In this document: piece after piece, positions 8,493 through 16,551 of the stretch | How positions within the stretch are numbered: position 1 is the stretch's first letter | How the letters are laid out: every line of letters begins with the position of its first letter | NCBI RefSeq assembly: GCF_019042245.1 | Contig: NZ_JAHQCX010000012.1 | Coordinates: forward strand, 1-64,000 | DNA: 64,000 nucleotides | Direction: 5' to 3' | Source of the DNA: Diplocloster modestus | GTDB taxonomy: Bacteria > Bacillota > Clostridia > Lachnospirales > Lachnospiraceae | Notes under the pieces: generated by a model | Database searches by the model: none | Seen by the model: only the letters and a program-made list of their open reading frames with translations | Told to the model about the DNA's origin: nothing | Program-made: the position numbers and the translations under genes

Positions 8493-9932
8493 ATGAAAAA
8501 AGAAATATTCAGAATGCATAACGGATTCATCAGACAGGGAAGGATACAAAAAGGGCCTTTCTTTTTGCATTTCTGCAAAGGGGAAATCAGCGGTATTATC
8601 ACTGACGATTCGTTTGAAAAAGAGATGCTGATTCAGTTTTTCCGCTGCAAAAACAGCCTGGTGTCCGGAGATTTTTATTATAATGAACAAGGAATCGTAT
8701 CCGATGACCGGAATAGCATCATCCGAAGGCTGATATCGGAGACTACGTCGGTTATTTCCGGCAATTCGCAGTTGTTTGAATCGCTGACGATCGTGGATAA
8801 TATCTTCATTCCAAGTTTTTTCATCAAACGAAGGAAGCATAAGAAAGTGGCTGCCCGGCTGATGGAGTTTTTTGACATAGATATACCGCTCCATATGAAA
8901 ATCAAGGACCTGACCACGTTCCAACGGCTGCAGATCGAGATCCTGCACGCTGTGGTGTGCCATCACAAATTGATTATCGTATCGGACATCAACGGTATGC
9001 TGCGATCAAAGGAGCGCAATAAGCTTCGCCAGCTTTATGAACGGCTGGCGCAGATTGGCTACGCCATCTGTCAGATTGAATCTCTGAACAATATATCGCT
9101 AAATACACTGGACCGGGTACAGGTCATCGAAAAGGGCAGAGGGGTTGGCAGCTACAGCAGAGTTGAGATCGAGTATTCCGAGATCGCGCGCCTGATTAAC
9201 GCGGACGGGGAATCAAACCCAGGCGAACTGTTAAGAAAGAAGGATGACCGGTTCTTCGACGGCTTCAAGGGTATCGTGCTGGAAGCGCAGGATATCTGCT
9301 GCGGTCATCTGCAGCAGTTTTCCCTGAAGCTGTCCAAAGGGGAAATCGCCGAGATCAACTGCCGCAGCGGAATGGATTACCTGGAAATCAAAAGTGTGTT
9401 CACGGGCAGGGCGAATCCTACTGCCGGAAAATTTATATATGAAGGCAGGCCCCGTAATTTGAACGTATTAAGCCGGGCCATCACCAGAGGGGAGATCGGC
9501 TGCGTCGATTTCGCAAACCTGGACAATCTTCTGTTTGAAAATCTAAGCATTACGGAAAATGCCTGCTATCCGCTGTGCCTGAAAAACCCAGGTTTTTTCC
9601 TGCATCATAAATATAGGAAGCTGGCGGAGGATTACATCAGAAAGCTGATGCCCGGCCTCGATCTTGAAAAAAGCATCAAAAGCCTGACGCAGGAACAGAT
9701 CATGCAGCTTGCGTTCTGCAAATGGATATTATGCAAACCGAAATTACTTTTGCTTTTTATTCCCTCCCCCTTTTTAAAGGATGAGCCGGATCATGTCATA
9801 GACCGGCTGATGATTGAACTGAGCAGATACGGCGTGCCGGTTCTGATTCTGTCAGAACGCTATAAGTTTGAATCGAAAATTATTGAAACAGAATATGTGA
9901 TCCATAAAGGGGTGATAGCTAAGAAGCAGTGA
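8493..9932 (+). CDS. Degenerate tandem ABC-ATPase homologue (RbsA-like pseudo-ATPase)
   Basis: The 479-residue protein keeps the outline of RbsA, with two domains of about 235 residues, but every catalytic motif is lost. In domain 1, GENGAGKST is replaced by TDDSFEKEM, LDEPT by VSDIN, the signature by LTTFQRLQIEI, and the switch histidine by glutamate (ICQIESLNN). In domain 2 the P-loop region reads NCRSGMDYL, the signature LTQEQIMQLAFCKW and the Walker B region LLLLFIPSP. Flanking landmarks still align (KGEIS, TIVDNIF, SITENACYP, DRVQVIEKG). It cannot hydrolyse ATP in the usual way. It follows the sensor-poor kinase, so a signalling or adaptor role is likely. Gene and length are intact; it is not a decaying pseudogene. 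Confidence 0.82.
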   Translation: MKKEIFRMHNGFIRQGRIQKGPFFLHFCKGEISGIITDDSFEKEMLIQFFRCKNSLVSGDFYYNEQGIVSDDRNSIIRRLISETTSVISGNSQLFESLTIVDNIFIPSFFIKRRKHKKVAARLMEFFDIDIPLHMKIKDLTTFQRLQIEILHAVVCHHKLIIVSDINGMLRSKERNKLRQLYERLAQIGYAICQIESLNNISLNTLDRVQVIEKGRGVGSYSRVEIEYSEIARLINADGESNPGELLRKKDDRFFDGFKGIVLEAQDICCGHLQQFSLKLSKGEIAEINCRSGMDYLEIKSVFTGRANPTAGKFIYEGRPRNLNVLSRAITRGEIGCVDFANLDNLLFENLSITENACYPLCLKNPGFFLHHKYRKLAEDYIRKLMPGLDLEKSIKSLTQEQIMQLAFCKWILCKPKLLLLFIPSPFLKDEPDHVIDRLMIELSRYGVPVLILSERYKFESKIIETEYVIHKGVIAKKQ

Positions 9933-9958
9933 GCTGGTCCGGGAGGCCCTACAGTGGT

Positions 9959-10010
9959 CCGGGAAGCCCTCCGGGGAGCATCCCATCCCGCCCCCCGGAG
10001 GGCTTCCCGG
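9959..10010. repeat. GC-rich perfect hairpin, related to the ends of the long palindromes
   Basis: An 18-bp perfect inverted repeat (9959-9976 with 9993-10010) with a 16-base loop. There is no T tract, although it could stop transcription after the preceding gene. The segment 9977-10010 resembles the right end of the long palindrome at 32238-32567: both contain CATCCCGC followed by CCCCGG and end CTTCCCGG. It may be a solo terminal remnant of the same element family. Confidence 0.55.
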
Positions 10011-10124
10011 CTTTGGTGAACGTTACAGATGGAGGTTTCATGGACTTGGTATTAGTATAAAAGGTATAATTTTATGAAAATTTTATAATTGTTTAGAGTA
10101 GTTTTCGTGAATTCAGATTGACCA

Positions 10125-10135
10125 TGTGCTATAAT
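10125..10135 (+). promoter_or_regulatory. Extended -10 promoter for the HisKA/OmpR pair
   Basis: TGCTATAAT fits an extended -10 element (TATAAT at 10130-10135). No good -35 is placed 17 bases upstream. Transcription from here would give a leader of about 110 bases before the kinase. The rest of 10011-10240 is AT-rich and shows no gene. Confidence 0.5.
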
Positions 10136-10252
10136 AAACAATAGTTATGCAGCCGGAGCTGTCGGAAGGTTTAGTGGGAGGCTGCGGGAACAGGATATCT
10201 GAGATCCCCGGAGGATCTTTCATTATATATAGAAAAGCAGGTGTTTTTGCAC

Positions 10253-11746
10253 TTGAAGCTAAAAACCAGGTTGATTATTGCATTTTTTACAATTATACTT
10301 GTCCCGGTGCTGCTGACTGCGGTAGCGCTGCTGGGCTTCGGAAATTACCAGCTTCGGTCCATGAAGGAAACCTATGGCATCTCGGGGGAAGATTATGGAT
10401 CTTTGGCGAACTCCGTTCAATTCCTCAGCCGCCTGACCATAGCCACCCATGACAAGATCCAGGAGAAAGCCCGCACGGACGGTTCTGAACTGGAAAGCGA
10501 GGCTTATCTTAGCACCGTGAATAACGAGCTTTATGGAAAATATTCTTATATCCTGGCCCGGCGGGGGGATACGTTAATTTATAATGGAAGTGATAAGGAT
10601 GTTTCCGAGATTTTCGAGCATCTGCCGGAATATGGGAATTATGATTCCACTTTGGAAGGCGGCGTGTACCTGGGCGGTGAGGTCCAGGCACTGGTCAAAC
10701 AGATCGATTTTAACTGTGCGGATGGAGAACCGGGAAGTGTATTCATCATCACATCCGCGGAAGCAGTGATTCCGCAGGTCCGGTCCTTCGCGTTTGACAT
10801 GATGATCACCATTATCCTGATCCTGGTCTGTACCAGCGCGGTGCTGACGTCCTGGATCTACCGGAGCGTTGCTTCTCCTTTGAAGAAGTTAAAAGCAGCG
10901 GCCCAGAATATCAAAGAGGGCAATCTGGACTTTACGATCGAACCGGAAGCGGATGACGAGATCGGTGAACTCTGTATGGACTTTGAGGAGATGCGGCAGC
11001 GCCTGAAGATCACTTCGGAGGAAAAGCTCCAGTTCGATCAGCAGAATAAGGAACTGATCAGCAATATTTCCCATGATCTGAAGACGCCGATCACAGCGGT
11101 AAAAGGCTATGTGGAAGGCATCATGGACGGTGTGGCGGACACCCCTGAGAAGATCGACAAATATATTAAGACGATTTATAATAAGGCCAATGACATGGAC
11201 CGGCTGATCAATGAGCTGACCTTTTACTCGAAGATTGATACCGACCGCATCCCGTATACGTTTAACAAAATTAATGTCAACAATTATTTTAATGATTGTA
11301 TAGAAGAAGTAGGACTGGACCTGGAAGCCAAGAACATCGAACTGGCATATTTTAATTATGTGTCGGAGGATGTAGTCATTATCGCCGATGCGGAACAACT
11401 GAAGCGGGTGATTAATAATATTATCAATAATTCGGTAAAATATATAGATAAATCCAAAGGCTATATAAATATCCGGGTAAAAGACGTGGGAGATTTTATC
11501 CAGGTCGAAATCGAAGACAATGGAAAGGGAATTTCCAACAAAGATCTCCCCTTCGTTTTTGATCGTTTTTACCGCACGGACGCTTCCCGGAATTCATCCA
11601 AGGGCGGCAGCGGAATCGGTCTTTCAATCGTAAAGAAGGTCATTGAAGACCACGGAGGTAAGATCTGGGCAACCAGCAAGGAAGGTACAGGGACAGTCAT
11701 GTATTTCGTGCTTAGAAAATATCAGGAGGTACCAGTGGATGAGTAA
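10253..11746 (+). CDS. Sensor histidine kinase (HAMP, HisKA, HATPase)
   Basis: A first membrane helix (LIIAFFTIILVPVLLTAVALL), an extracellular domain of about 150 residues, a second helix (MMITIILILVCTSAVLTSWIY), a HAMP linker (SPLKKLKAAAQNIKEGNLDF), the HisKA box NISHDLKTPITAVKG (His at about 274) and HATPase boxes (NNIINNSVKY, IEDNGKGI, DRFYRTDAS, GIGLSIVKKV). The start is a judgement: GTG 10241 and TTG 10253 are both in frame. The second has AGGTG at good spacing, so TTG 10253 was chosen. It overlaps the regulator by eight bases, indicating translational coupling. The signal is unknown. Confidence 0.88.
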   Translation: MKLKTRLIIAFFTIILVPVLLTAVALLGFGNYQLRSMKETYGISGEDYGSLANSVQFLSRLTIATHDKIQEKARTDGSELESEAYLSTVNNELYGKYSYILARRGDTLIYNGSDKDVSEIFEHLPEYGNYDSTLEGGVYLGGEVQALVKQIDFNCADGEPGSVFIITSAEAVIPQVRSFAFDMMITIILILVCTSAVLTSWIYRSVASPLKKLKAAAQNIKEGNLDFTIEPEADDEIGELCMDFEEMRQRLKITSEEKLQFDQQNKELISNISHDLKTPITAVKGYVEGIMDGVADTPEKIDKYIKTIYNKANDMDRLINELTFYSKIDTDRIPYTFNKINVNNYFNDCIEEVGLDLEAKNIELAYFNYVSEDVVIIADAEQLKRVINNIINNSVKYIDKSKGYINIRVKDVGDFIQVEIEDNGKGISNKDLPFVFDRFYRTDASRNSSKGGSGIGLSIVKKVIEDHGGKIWATSKEGTGTVMYFVLRKYQEVPVDE

Positions 11747-12428
11747 AATATTGATTGTAGAGGATGAAGAGAGTATCGCGGACCTGGAAAAGGATTACCT
11801 GGAACTCAGCGGGTTTGAAGTAGAGATCGAGAACACCGGGGATATCGGTTTGAAACGGGCGATGGCAGAGGATTATGATCTGCTGATCCTGGATCTGATG
11901 CTGCCTGGCGTGGATGGTTTCGAGATCTGCCGTCAGGTGCGGGAAAATAAAAACACTCCGATCATTATGGTATCGGCTAAAAAAGATGATATAGATAAAA
12001 TCAGGGGGTTAGGCCTGGGGGCGGATGATTATATGACGAAACCCTTCAGCCCCAGTGAGATGGTGGCCCGTGTGAAGGCTCATCTCGCCCGTTATGAGCG
12101 GCTGATGAGCAGCAGCCATCAGGAAAATGAAATCATAGAGATCCGGGGCCTGAAGATAGATAAGACGGCCAGACGGGTCTGGATTAATGGGGAAGAGAAG
12201 AACTTTACCACAAAAGAATTCGATTTGCTGACTTTCCTGGCACAGAATCCGAATCATGTGTACACAAAGGAAGAACTGTTCCATCAGATCTGGGATATGG
12301 AGTCTGTGGGAGATATCGCTACGGTTACAGTACATGTGAAGAAGATCCGGGAGAAGATAGAATATGATACGGCGAAGCCGCAGTATATTGAGACGATCTG
12401 GGGCGTGGGGTACCGCTTTAAGGTGTGA
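11739..12428 (+). CDS. OmpR-family response regulator
   Basis: Receiver KILIVEDEESIADLEKDY with the phospho-acceptor at D52 (LLILDLMLPG) and KPF loop, followed by a winged-helix domain (GEEKNFTTKEFDLLTFLAQNPNHVYTKEELF, TVTVHVKKIREKIE, IETIWGVGYRFKV). Length 229 aa is standard. ATG 11739 has AGGAGGT eight bases upstream and overlaps the end of the kinase gene. Targets are unknown; the pair is not obviously tied to the acetyltransferase or toxin module that follow. Confidence 0.92.
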   Translation: MSKILIVEDEESIADLEKDYLELSGFEVEIENTGDIGLKRAMAEDYDLLILDLMLPGVDGFEICRQVRENKNTPIIMVSAKKDDIDKIRGLGLGADDYMTKPFSPSEMVARVKAHLARYERLMSSSHQENEIIEIRGLKIDKTARRVWINGEEKNFTTKEFDLLTFLAQNPNHVYTKEELFHQIWDMESVGDIATVTVHVKKIREKIEYDTAKPQYIETIWGVGYRFKV

Positions 12429-12430
12429 TA

Positions 12431-12457
12431 TTGACATAACACTAAATTTAGTATAAT
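12431..12457 (+). promoter_or_regulatory. Promoter of the antitoxin RNA
   Basis: TTGACA at 12431-12436 and TATAAT at 12452-12457. The spacing is 15 bases (or 17 to the overlapping TAATAT). It begins three bases after the regulator's stop codon and faces the toxin gene. Both hexamers match consensus, as is usual for strongly expressed type I antitoxin RNAs. Confidence 0.65.
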
Positions 12458-12463
12458 ATAAAA

Positions 12464-12538
12464 ATAGCTAAGAAAGTAGTTAAGACCATGTGGACACAAA
12501 GCGAAATCCCGTGTATGCCAGTACACGGGATTTCATTT
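12464..12538 (+). ncRNA. Antisense RNA antitoxin of a type I toxin-antitoxin pair
   Basis: About 75 nt are expected from the promoter at 12431-12457 to the terminator at 12504-12533. The RNA carries GAAAGTAGTTAAG (12472-12484), identical to the + strand at 12618-12630. It also carries CCATGTGGACAC (12486-12497), matching 10 of 12 bases at 12635-12646. The second pair of sites is the complement of the toxin gene's start codon, first codons and the base of its ribosome binding site. The RNA can therefore pair in trans with the toxin message across its translation start, and also over the shared terminator. This convergent layout with direct repeats is that of the Fst/par systems. Confidence 0.75.
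12504..12533. terminator. Bidirectional terminator shared by antitoxin RNA and toxin mRNA
   Basis: AAATCCCGTGTA (12504-12515) pairs perfectly with TACACGGGATTT (12522-12533) around a six-base loop. T-rich bases follow on the + strand. It separates two convergent transcripts, as in known convergent type I modules. Confidence 0.75.
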
Positions 12539-12542
12539 TAGG

Positions 12543-12638
12543 TTAGCTGTCTTTATGTTTTCTGTCTAACCATTTGCATATGTAGTAGCCAGCTACACTT
12601 GCCATGACAGAAAATATGAAAGTAGTTAAGGGTTCCAT
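12543..12638 (-). CDS. Small hydrophobic type I toxin (Fst/Ldr-like), 31 aa
   Basis: The protein has one membrane helix (about residues 5-22: TTFIFSVMASVAGYYICKW) and a charged tail LDRKHKDS, resembling the WLD-charged tail pattern of Fst/Ldr-like toxins. Translation starts at ATG 12638 (minus strand), preceded at six bases by a near-perfect AGGAAGGAGGTG, an unusually strong site for so small a gene. A TATAAT lies at 12686-12681 on the minus strand, giving a leader of about 35 bases. It would insert in the membrane and depolarise the cell when the antisense RNA is lost. An antisense partner with complementarity at the start codon strongly supports the call; toxicity is inferred. Confidence 0.78.
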   Translation of the reverse strand: MEPLTTFIFSVMASVAGYYICKWLDRKHKDS

Positions 12639-12745
12639 GCAGACACCTCCTTCCTGCTGGAAAGAGTTGACAGCATATCCATTATATCGTATTACAATAG
12701 GCATATCTACGGAACAGGCAGAGTGATTTTGAATCTTTTCCTCAT

Positions 12746-12782
12746 GGTAGTATAAAATTCCTATACTACCACAAATACTACC
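12746..12782. repeat. Inverted repeat plus half-site upstream of the toxin gene
   Basis: GGTAGTATA (12746-12754) and TATACTACC (12762-12770) form an inverted repeat, and another TACTACC lies at 12776-12782. It may be an operator or a short hairpin in the region upstream of the toxin promoter. The rest of 12783-12950 is AT-rich and shows no recognisable gene. Confidence 0.4.
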
Positions 12783-12966
12783 GAAAGTTACGCGGTTAGA
12801 AAAAAATAAGAGGGAAAGAAACGGTAACATAGGGAAAATGCGTCGAGATTACATGGTTAAAGAGGGTATAAAACTTTATAAACGGTTATACATGGTGTAG
12901 ATTATTGGACAATAAATACAAGTTCTCAGTATTTCCCATATTCTTTAAGCGGGAGGAATGAACGGG

Positions 12967-13446
12967 ATGTTCGCTGTAAGAAGGTTTGAAAGGAAAGATG
13001 CGCCGGAGATTGCCTCATTAATACAAAGAAATTTCTTAGAGGTGAATATAACAGACTACGATCAGGAAGAGATGGAATGCCTGGCAAAGAAGCATAATGC
13101 GGAACATGTATGTCATATATCTGAAAATGCCCATATGTATGTCATTTGTGAGCAGGATAAGATTATCGGTACTGGTTCCGTTAAAAGTCTCAATGGAAGC
13201 CTGAACGAAAGCGGCTTAGTAACCATATTTGTTCTTCCGGAATATCAGGGGCGGGGGATAGGAAGAATAATCATGGATACGTTGGAACAGGACGAATTGT
13301 TCCGGAGAGCGCAGAGAATAGAGATCGGCGCATCTATAACTGCGTGTGGATTTTATGAAAAGATGGGTTATACATACAAGGACAATAGAAAAGCCCTTGA
13401 CGAGCATGGACTTTATACGATGGTAAAATGCAGATCCTTAGTCTGA
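12967..13446 (+). CDS. GNAT-family N-acetyltransferase
   Basis: A 159-residue GCN5-type acetyltransferase. The N terminus FAVRRFERKDAPEIASLI, the central strand and the acetyl-CoA loop (VTIFVLPEYQGRGIGRIIMDTL, with Q-x-x-G-x-G) and the late ACGFYEKMGYTY are all typical. ATG 12967 was chosen over ATG 12958 because GGGAGGA abuts the latter but lies nine bases before the former. The substrate is unknown. It stands alone between the toxin module and the EAL gene. Confidence 0.88.
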   Translation: MFAVRRFERKDAPEIASLIQRNFLEVNITDYDQEEMECLAKKHNAEHVCHISENAHMYVICEQDKIIGTGSVKSLNGSLNESGLVTIFVLPEYQGRGIGRIIMDTLEQDELFRRAQRIEIGASITACGFYEKMGYTYKDNRKALDEHGLYTMVKCRSLV

Positions 13447-13507
13447 ACCTGTATTGAGCCTGAGCCTGTATTGAACCTGAACCTATATTGAGTCAACCTG
13501 TATTGAG
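13444..13507. repeat. Tandem 17-bp repeat after the acetyltransferase gene
   Basis: Nearly four copies of a 17-base unit (TGAACCTGTATTGAGCC and variants with one to three changes) begin inside the acetyltransferase stop codon. The function is unknown. The remaining bases to 13658 hold a TATAAT at 13624-13629 that probably serves the next gene. Confidence 0.8.
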
Positions 13508-13658
13508 GTGAGATGTAATTATGAAAAGCTTTGATATGCAGAGTTCATACTTAAGGTTACTTTTTCTGTGAATTTGATTTATACTATATTACAGTATCAT
13601 TGCGGCAAGAGAGGCCATTTTTTATATAATGGTATGATCAGAGAAGGTGCAGCAGACA

Positions 13659-16550
13659 ATGAAAAACTTATGTAAAAGTGCAACGTGTTTTCTTACCATT
13701 CTTTTCACGTTTATCGGCACGGTTTTACCTCTGGAGGCTTCGGAGAAAAGTGTGTCGGAGCCTGTGAAAGTCGGGTATTATGAGGATGGAGATTATATGT
13801 CCCGGAACCAGCATGAGGAATACGTCGGCTACAATTTTGAATTCTTGCAGGAGATATCCAAACACAGCGGCTTCCTGTACGATGTGATCGATGCGGTTAG
13901 CTGGGAATCCGCGCTGCAGATGCTGATCGACGGAGACATTGATCTGCTTCCGGCAGTCTATTACACAGAGGAGCGGGCCAGTCAGATGCTGTTCAGCACA
14001 CAGCCAATGTGTAATATCTATACGACCCTGAATGTAAGGCCGGATGACCAGCGGTATAATTATGATGATTTCGAAGCTTTTCAGGGGATGAATGTGGGTA
14101 TCATAAGCGGCGGTATCGATGGAGAGAACTTTAAAGCCTTCTGTCAGGAACATGGAATCACCCTTAAGATTCATGAGTATGATGAGACGGATAAGCTGCT
14201 GGCTGCTCTGGACAACGGTACTCTGGACGGGGTGGCGATTACCCATCTGGGTAAAAACAGTACGTTCCGGAGTGTCGCACAATTTTCGCCCAGTCCGCTG
14301 TATTTTGTCGTATCGCGTCAGAGGGAAGATGTACTGGAATATTTGAACCGGGCCATGAACGATATTATGCTTGGCAATCCTGGTTATGAGATGGACCTCT
14401 ATGATAAATATCTGGCGCCAAGCGCAAATCAAAAACCGGTTTTCACAAACGAAGAACAGGATTTTATAAGGGAGGCGGGAACGATCGTGGCATCCTATGA
14501 TCCGGACTTCGCGCCTCTTTCTTACACAGAGCCGGGTACCGGTAAGTTTACGGGTGTCACGTCGGATATCCTGAATTTTATTGCGGAAAGCAGCGGGCTT
14601 CAATTCCGCTTTGAGGCGCATCCGCAGGCGGAAGCGCTGAAACTATTGGAAGAAGGGAACATCGATGTTCTTTGCGTGTCCGATGGGGATTATCTTTGGG
14701 ACCGGAGAAATCAAATCAATTCAACGATCTACTTTTTGCGGTCGCCAACCGCAATGGTTACCCGGACGGGGAATGAGAAGATCATCCGACTGGCGCAGCC
14801 GGAAGGGTATCAGCTGTCGGAGGATGTGAAAAAGGATAATGCGGATATGGATATCATTTATTATCCATCAGCCAAAGCATGCCTTGAGGCGGTGAACAGC
14901 AAAAATGCGGACGCAGCCTTTATGAATACCCAGGTCGCCAGTTATTATCTGGAGGAGGAGCGGTTTAACGACCTGAGTGCTGCGCCTCTTAGTATGTACA
15001 ACAATGATCTGTGTGTAGGAGTATCATTTTTAGCGGATCAGCGCCTCTTTTCCATAATAAACAAGTGTGTAAAATATTTACCCAGGGATCAAATCGATAC
15101 TTCTCTGATCAATTATATGGCGAAGGGCAGCCAGTTCAGTATCGGAGATTTGATCAGACAGCATATGGCCGCTGTGATCCTTGTTATCTGCCTGATTCTG
15201 GGGATCATTATATTCCTGATCAGCCATAACTTAAAGGTTGCGCTTCGAAGCAACCAAAGAATCCAGGAACTGCTGTATAAAGATGATTTGACGGGATTAT
15301 ATAATATCAATGGTTTTTATAAAAAATGGGGAGAATTGGCACATGAGAAGGACAGAGGATATTATGCGCTGCTTTACAGCGATATCTGCCAGTTCCGGCT
15401 GATTAATGATCATTTTGGATTTGGTGTGGGCGATGAAGTGCTGATCGGACTGGCCGGCATATTGCGGAAAAATCAATGTGATAAAGAGCTGTGCGGACGG
15501 GTCTCCGCAGACAACTTTGTGATTCTGATGAACTATACAGATTGGGAGAAGCTGTTAATACGGCTGGAAGCTATCTTAAAGCAGCTGGATCTCTGGCGTC
15601 AGGAAAAGACGGGGATACCTTATCAGATCGGAATGGTATACGGCGCCTATCTCATCAACCCGTCGGAAGAGACAGGCATCCAGCAGATGATGGATTTCTC
15701 CAATTATGCCAGACGCAATGCAAAAAATAATCCCAATCATTTTGTCATGTGCTACGATGAAAAAATGCGCCAGCAGGCTATTTTTCAGCAAGAGCTGGAA
15801 AACAGGCTGGATTCTGCACTCAGCCGGGGTGAGCTGGAAGTCTATTATCAGCCCCAGGTGGATATGGAAACCGGGCAGATTATCAGCAGTGAGGCCCTGA
15901 TCCGCTGGAACCACCCGGAAAAAGGGCTTTTGATGCCGGGTGCCTTTATTCCCCTGTTTGAAAAAAACGGTATGGTCACAGCTGTAGACCTGTGGCTGTT
16001 CGAGGACGTATGCCGGTCTATGCGCAAGTGGATGGACCAGGATATTACGGTACTGCCGGTTTCCTGTAATTTCTCCAGGCTGCACTTTGAACAGCCGGAT
16101 TTCCCGGAGCACTTAAGCGCGATCGCGGACCGGTACCGGGTCCCGCATCAACTGCTGATCGTGGAGATAACCGAAAGCGCAATCATCGAAGACCCGGCCG
16201 TGATCGAAACGCTGCTGCCAAAACTTAAACAGAAGGGCTTCCTGGTCGCCATTGATGATTTTGGATCGGGGTATTCGTCGCTTGGCCAGCTGCAGCATCT
16301 GACGGCTGACGTGCTGAAAATGGACCGAAGCTTTATTGTCCACGGTATCCGGGCAAAGAGGGAACAAACGGTTATCAGGAACCTGATTCATCTGGCCAAA
16401 GAATTGGGCTTGATGGTCATCTGCGAAGGAGTGGAGGACCAGGAGCAGGCGGATATCTTATTGAAACTGAACGGCCGGCTGGCTCAGGGATTCTATTATT
16501 ACCGGCCTGTGAAAAAAGAAGAGTTCGAAAGCATTGCATATTCTAAATAA
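13659..16550 (+). CDS. Membrane c-di-GMP phosphodiesterase: double SBP_bac_3, degenerate GGDEF, EAL
   Basis: A 963-aa protein. A signal helix is followed by two periplasmic amino-acid-binding (SBP_bac_3) domains (about 30-255 and 260-490). Then come a transmembrane helix (AAVILVICLILGIIIFLI), a GGDEF-like domain whose signature reads RVSADNF instead of R-x-GGDEF, and an EAL domain. The EAL residues look intact: EALIRW, the asparagine in SCNFSR, EITES, IDDFGSGYSS, LKMDRSF, CEGVED and AQGFYY. It probably hydrolyses c-di-GMP in response to an external ligand, with the GGDEF domain as regulatory only. ATG 13659 follows AGAAGG; GTG 13647 is an alternative. Confidence 0.88.
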   Translation: MKNLCKSATCFLTILFTFIGTVLPLEASEKSVSEPVKVGYYEDGDYMSRNQHEEYVGYNFEFLQEISKHSGFLYDVIDAVSWESALQMLIDGDIDLLPAVYYTEERASQMLFSTQPMCNIYTTLNVRPDDQRYNYDDFEAFQGMNVGIISGGIDGENFKAFCQEHGITLKIHEYDETDKLLAALDNGTLDGVAITHLGKNSTFRSVAQFSPSPLYFVVSRQREDVLEYLNRAMNDIMLGNPGYEMDLYDKYLAPSANQKPVFTNEEQDFIREAGTIVASYDPDFAPLSYTEPGTGKFTGVTSDILNFIAESSGLQFRFEAHPQAEALKLLEEGNIDVLCVSDGDYLWDRRNQINSTIYFLRSPTAMVTRTGNEKIIRLAQPEGYQLSEDVKKDNADMDIIYYPSAKACLEAVNSKNADAAFMNTQVASYYLEEERFNDLSAAPLSMYNNDLCVGVSFLADQRLFSIINKCVKYLPRDQIDTSLINYMAKGSQFSIGDLIRQHMAAVILVICLILGIIIFLISHNLKVALRSNQRIQELLYKDDLTGLYNINGFYKKWGELAHEKDRGYYALLYSDICQFRLINDHFGFGVGDEVLIGLAGILRKNQCDKELCGRVSADNFVILMNYTDWEKLLIRLEAILKQLDLWRQEKTGIPYQIGMVYGAYLINPSEETGIQQMMDFSNYARRNAKNNPNHFVMCYDEKMRQQAIFQQELENRLDSALSRGELEVYYQPQVDMETGQIISSEALIRWNHPEKGLLMPGAFIPLFEKNGMVTAVDLWLFEDVCRSMRKWMDQDITVLPVSCNFSRLHFEQPDFPEHLSAIADRYRVPHQLLIVEITESAIIEDPAVIETLLPKLKQKGFLVAIDDFGSGYSSLGQLQHLTADVLKMDRSFIVHGIRAKREQTVIRNLIHLAKELGLMVICEGVEDQEQADILLKLNGRLAQGFYYYRPVKKEEFESIAYSK

Positions 16551-16551
16551 T

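Noticed and set aside
8025..8966. A 313-codon minus-strand ORF across the kinase and pseudo-ATPase genes
   Set aside because: It lies antisense to two well-supported genes and shows no family features.
12667..12695. A plus-strand TTGACA/TATTAC promoter upstream of the toxin
   Set aside because: It points away from the toxin and leads to no gene or terminator; it overlaps the toxin's own promoter region. The antitoxin promoter at 12431 explains the module better.
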